A DNA stretch of 5,445 nucleotides. It comes from Paracoccaceae bacterium (GTDB lineage: Bacteria; Pseudomonadota; Alphaproteobacteria; Rhodobacterales; Rhodobacteraceae). Under the pieces are notes generated by a model. The model had not been told where the DNA came from. It did no database searches and worked only from the letters and a program-made list of their open reading frames with translations. The stretch spans positions 1 through 5,445 of the forward strand of contig WFUK01000465.1 in assembly GCA_015485015.1 (NCBI GenBank), in the 5' to 3' direction. This document shows, in pieces, positions 5,416 through 5,445 of this stretch; position 1 is the first letter of the stretch; every line of letters begins with the position of its first letter. The position numbers and the translations under genes are program-made.

Positions 5416-5445
5416 TCAGGCCACGTAAGCCATCTGGTTTATATG

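Larger units (their letters stand above)
5302..5445. other. Upstream region of proX, no assigned gene
   Basis: These 144 bases hold the proX ribosome binding site (GGAG, 5309-5312), promoter-like hexamers, a perfect dyad and a G+C-rich repeat segment (5359-5415). On the minus strand one frame is open from the window edge to a TGA at 5306-5308, 45 codons. Another closes at a TGA at 5416-5418 after nine codons. Either could be the tail of an upstream gene, but neither tail resembles a protein I know, and the last third of the longer one is AT-rich like a promoter. I leave it unassigned. Confidence 0.5.

Overview
The window looks like a piece of an alphaproteobacterial chromosome, most likely a marine Rhodobacterales relative. 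The G+C content is moderate, roughly half by eye, and lower than in many members of that order. This placement rests on the style of the proteins: an OpuAC-type binding protein with a C-P-A-G-W-G-C loop, a short ProV, and a TadG/TadE pair. It is an inference, since no marker gene is present. Every supported gene lies on the minus strand, so transcription runs from high to low coordinates.

Region A (about 5445 to 2206) is a compatible-solute ABC importer operon in the order binding protein, permease, ATPase (proX-proW-proV). The upstream segment (5302-5445) carries promoter-like hexamers, a perfect GTTAAG-N6-CTTAAC dyad and a repeat-rich leader. proX encodes a secreted periplasmic binding protein. 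It is followed by a strong intrinsic-terminator hairpin placed before proW, an arrangement that would give much more binding protein than membrane components. proW and proV overlap by 8 nt, and proV has a ribosome binding site that matches the 16S rRNA tail almost perfectly. The probable substrate is a quaternary amine or related osmolyte: glycine betaine, proline betaine, choline, DMSP or trimethylamine N-oxide. The sequence alone does not decide among these. The ProV C-terminus is too short for the usual tandem CBS osmosensor.

Region B (2106-2313) is an AT-rich intergenic stretch. It holds a weak terminator-like hairpin with an 8-T tract, an inverted repeat and the presumed promoter of the next operon.

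Region C (2105 to 1) is part of a Tad (tight adherence, Flp/type IVb pilus) locus. It holds a TadG-like protein with a von Willebrand A domain, a TadE-like pseudopilin joined to it by a TAATG stop-start overlap, and the first nine codons of a further gene at the window edge, probably another TadE/TadF-like pseudopilin.

The two operons are functionally separate: osmolyte uptake, and surface attachment. I see no rRNA, tRNA, CRISPR, insertion sequence or clearly undescribed system. The points worth a second look are regulatory (the hairpin between proX and proW, and the promoter dyad) and architectural (the short ProV tail and the solute-binding site).
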